Part shown: positions 61,948 through 64,000 of the stretch, piece after piece
How positions within the stretch are numbered: the stretch's first letter is position 1
How the letters are laid out: each line of letters starts with the position of its first letter
DNA from: Candidatus Nitrosopumilus sediminis
GTDB taxonomy: Archaea; Thermoproteota; Nitrososphaeria; Nitrososphaerales; Nitrosopumilaceae
Direction of reading: 5' to 3'
Assembly (NCBI RefSeq): GCF_000299395.1
Contig: NC_018656.1
Coordinates: 1,240,001-1,304,000, forward strand
DNA length: 64,000 bases
The notes under the pieces: generated by a model
Seen by the model: the letters and a program-made list of their open reading frames with translations, nothing else
What the model was told of the DNA's origin: nothing
Databases searched by the model: none
Translations under genes and position numbers: made by a program

Positions 61948-63802
61948 TTTCTTTTTCCTCCTCTATTTTTTTAGATTCAACTGCATTTTCTTCTAATAGT
62001 TTCTGGTAATTAGGTGCTTTTTTCTTACCAGAAAGTTCTGTACAAAATTCTGCAATAAGCGGAATATATTTTGCATAAAGATTTGCTCTCTTTTTCGCCA
62101 TATCAGCTTGGCCTCTTTTAGACATGTATGCTGCTAATTTTCTGGATAGGAATTGCAATGCCAATCTTAATTCTCTTTCTATTTCCGGTCGATCAGCAAC
62201 ATTTTCTTTTCCTGCTGTTTTATACGGGATTCTAGTTGAGCATATATGAGATACAATAATGAATGGAGGATCACCTTTTACTTTGTATCGACCCCAATCG
62301 GTATCATTAACGACTTTTAAAACTACATCGCTTCCTTCATCATAAAGTAATGGAATTCTGTTGGCATATCGATACACATGTGGTCCTCCAGATTTAATAT
62401 CTCCACCATATGCAATTCCCATCTCAATAATGAATGGGAAACCAGAATATGCTGATGGTGGACGTTGAACCACTGCAGTAAAATCAGGATTAAAGAACTT
62501 TTTAATTCCTTTTTCCAAAGGCTCCTCTCCTAAGGGAGCCAAGCATGTTGAATCAGGAGCCATAAAATCTTCAAATTTTTGAAGTGAATCACTAAGATGC
62601 ACTAATTCTTGATTGGATAAAGTACCCATTCGTTTTTCGGGTTTGAAACCTGCAAATTCTGCAAATTTCACAGCAGTTGTTGGACCTATCCTTTGAAATC
62701 GTTTTGTAAGAAATGTGGTAAGAGGTTCACCTTGAACTGTATTAGTTAGTTGTTTGTAATACTGACTTTCAGGATCCATGTCGATTGATTTTGATTGTGA
62801 ATCACCAAAATCCCAATAAAATAATTTTTTATTTGGCATGTCAATATCTTCGATTCGTATTTTGTTTAGTTTATCAAAATCCATTTTTAAAAACGACATC
62901 AAAGCAATTACAACTCTTACCTGTCGTGGAAGCGTTTTCCATTTTTTCTTTGCTTTATCCATAATTCCTGTGAAACTAAGATTTTTTGCGGATAATCCTA
63001 AATCCTTTCTTACTTTTTCAATCATGGCATCATCAATTGTAGGAATTTCAAATTGGGATTCTACAATCATTCTTCTAATTCTTTCTACATCAATTCCATG
63101 TGGATGAGGGCGAATTATTGTAGGTGGAGGTGGAATTTCTTTTACAAATCTAGGATGGCTAAATTTTTGCCCTTTTGGATCATCGAAAGTAATAGAGGCA
63201 TACGGAGTAATCAAAGAAGTTTCATAAACATAATCTCTAATTTTGTTTCCTGCTTTAGAATAATCACCTTCTAAACAAATACTGACGGAAAGTCCTTTTT
63301 TTGAAACTTCTTTAGTTATATGTTGTACAATTACGGGTTTATTTTTTTGAATATCAAGTAGCAATTCAAAGATATGTTGAGTTTCACCATCAACAGAACT
63401 TTTTACAGTAACAGGTTTGTTAGTTGTAATTTGCCCATAAAGAATTGCCATAGTTGCTCCAAGTCCAAACATACCCCTTGCTTGTTTGAGTCCAAATTTT
63501 GAACCATAAAGTACAGTTCCAAAAGCAAGCGGAATGTGTTCTGCATCGATTCCAGGTCCATTATCCTTTACAGTCAAAATGTAGGGTTTAGGATCTGGTT
63601 TTTCAGGCTCAACTGCCTTGATTGTTAGATGAACATCAGGAAGAATCCCTTTTTGATCACATGCATCCAATGCATTTTCAACGAATTCCCGAACGGCAGT
63701 ATAAAGAGATCTTGTAGGATTACTAAATCCAGCTAAATCACGATTACTGTAAAAGAATTCACTCGGAGAAATTTGATTAAACTTTTCCTTAATAGAAGAC
63801 AT
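61934..63802 (-). CDS. top6B: DNA topoisomerase VI subunit B
   Basis: 622 aa GHKL ATPase: VREFVENALDACDQKG (N box), TVKDNGPGIDAEHIP (G1), ARGMFGLGATMAILYGQ (G2), then H2TH-like and transducer parts. The C-terminus ends in an acidic, lysine-rich tail. ATPase subunit controlling DNA gate opening. Confidence 0.96.
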   Translation of the reverse strand: MSSIKEKFNQISPSEFFYSNRDLAGFSNPTRSLYTAVREFVENALDACDQKGILPDVHLTIKAVEPEKPDPKPYILTVKDNGPGIDAEHIPLAFGTVLYGSKFGLKQARGMFGLGATMAILYGQITTNKPVTVKSSVDGETQHIFELLLDIQKNKPVIVQHITKEVSKKGLSVSICLEGDYSKAGNKIRDYVYETSLITPYASITFDDPKGQKFSHPRFVKEIPPPPTIIRPHPHGIDVERIRRMIVESQFEIPTIDDAMIEKVRKDLGLSAKNLSFTGIMDKAKKKWKTLPRQVRVVIALMSFLKMDFDKLNKIRIEDIDMPNKKLFYWDFGDSQSKSIDMDPESQYYKQLTNTVQGEPLTTFLTKRFQRIGPTTAVKFAEFAGFKPEKRMGTLSNQELVHLSDSLQKFEDFMAPDSTCLAPLGEEPLEKGIKKFFNPDFTAVVQRPPSAYSGFPFIIEMGIAYGGDIKSGGPHVYRYANRIPLLYDEGSDVVLKVVNDTDWGRYKVKGDPPFIIVSHICSTRIPYKTAGKENVADRPEIERELRLALQFLSRKLAAYMSKRGQADMAKKRANLYAKYIPLIAEFCTELSGKKKAPNYQKLLEENAVESKKIEEEKEIENN

Positions 63803-64000
63803 CTTGATCTTCCCATAATTGCATTTTTTCTTGTTTGACTTTTCTGTTAGCAGCTTCTAATTTGGTATAAACAGCACCATGCATACTTCCACTAGAGATA
63901 GAGGATATTGCATCAACTGCTAAACGTAGTTTACTTGCATCACCAATAATTGAAACAGTTTTTCCATAAACTGAGATATGAGTACCACTAAGATTTTCCA
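63789..64000 (-). CDS. KH-domain protein, Krr1/Dim2-like (5' end beyond window)
   Basis: The open frame runs into the window edge; only the C-terminal 69 residues are seen. GKTVSIIGDASKLRLAVDAI, SGSMHGAVYTKLEAANRKVK and QLWEDQDVFY match the archaeal Krr1/Dim2 (Pno1) family, which binds 16S rRNA near its 3' end. Overlaps the Top6B start by 14 nt. Confidence 0.82.
   Translation of the reverse strand, partial: ENLSGTHISVYGKTVSIIGDASKLRLAVDAISSISSGSMHGAVYTKLEAANRKVKQEKMQLWEDQDVFY

Overview
The window is chromosomal DNA of an ammonia-oxidising thaumarchaeon (Nitrososphaerota), most likely a urease-positive Nitrosopumilus-type (group I.1a) organism. This rests on AT-rich, tightly packed genes; archaeal information-processing genes (RadA, Nop5, L21e, S30e, RpoF, Top6A/B, a KH-domain Krr1/Dim2-like protein); a urease operon with SSS-type solute symporters; a NirK-like multicopper oxidase; and many small zinc-ribbon and secreted proteins of thaumarchaeal type. 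Species assignment is inference.

Layout. 1-6.2 kb: a minus-strand operon with an ATP-grasp/M20 peptidase fusion, a 54-aa coupled ORF, a CorA-like channel, a voltage-gated K+ channel and gamma-glutamyltransferase (cut by the window edge). 6.2-14 kb: small zinc ribbon, amidohydrolase, GNAT, a small regulator-like protein, then three secreted proteins (one with a duplicated 'GHExHQLA' domain, two coiled-coil paralogues) and an HTH protein with a cysteine cluster. 14-22 kb: a chain of tiny ORFs, a CPA2 antiporter with CBS domains, a membrane-anchored HTH, a Band-7 protein, a cupredoxin-like protein lacking the copper cysteine, a Trm112-MTase fusion, and a SirB1-like protein. 22-34 kb: tRNA-Ser(GCU), phosphoesterase, isocitrate dehydrogenase-like enzyme, the L21e-RpoF-DUF655-KsgA-HemK translation cluster, RlmN, RadA, S30e, a radical SAM protein, PyrK-PyrD and Nop5. 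34-42 kb: an OLD-like ATPase, a large Ig-like surface protein, Apt-MTA phosphorylase purine/methylthioadenosine salvage, and several small zinc/HTH proteins. 42-56.6 kb: a nitrogen/urea region with PII, UspA, a zinc-finger membrane protein, an SSS symporter, ureABC facing ureEFGD, a NiCoT nickel transporter, an RHH regulator, a second secreted GHExHQLA protein, and a second SSS symporter fused to a UspA domain next to an Lrp/AsnC regulator. 56.6-64 kb: an orphan ParB, a decayed gene, a small voltage-sensor-like membrane protein, a three-domain NirK-like multicopper oxidase divergent from a 49-aa membrane peptide across a dyad-rich region, a membrane-anchored Hsp20-like protein, Top6A/Top6B and a partial KH-domain protein.

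Working together: urea would enter by the SSS symporter(s), be hydrolysed by UreABC matured by UreEFGD with nickel supplied by the NiCoT permease, feeding ammonia to ammonia oxidation and PII-sensed assimilation. Apt and the phosphorylase recycle MTA. The most unusual items are the ATP-grasp/M20 fusion locus, the GHExHQLA secreted domain, the shared CGACGTCGAC palindrome near two promoters, the SSS-UspA fusion paralleling an SSS...UspA operon, the four dyads between the oxidase and its divergent peptide gene, a long hairpin at 6.56 kb, and an antisense repeat shared by Nop5 and a lysine-rich protein.
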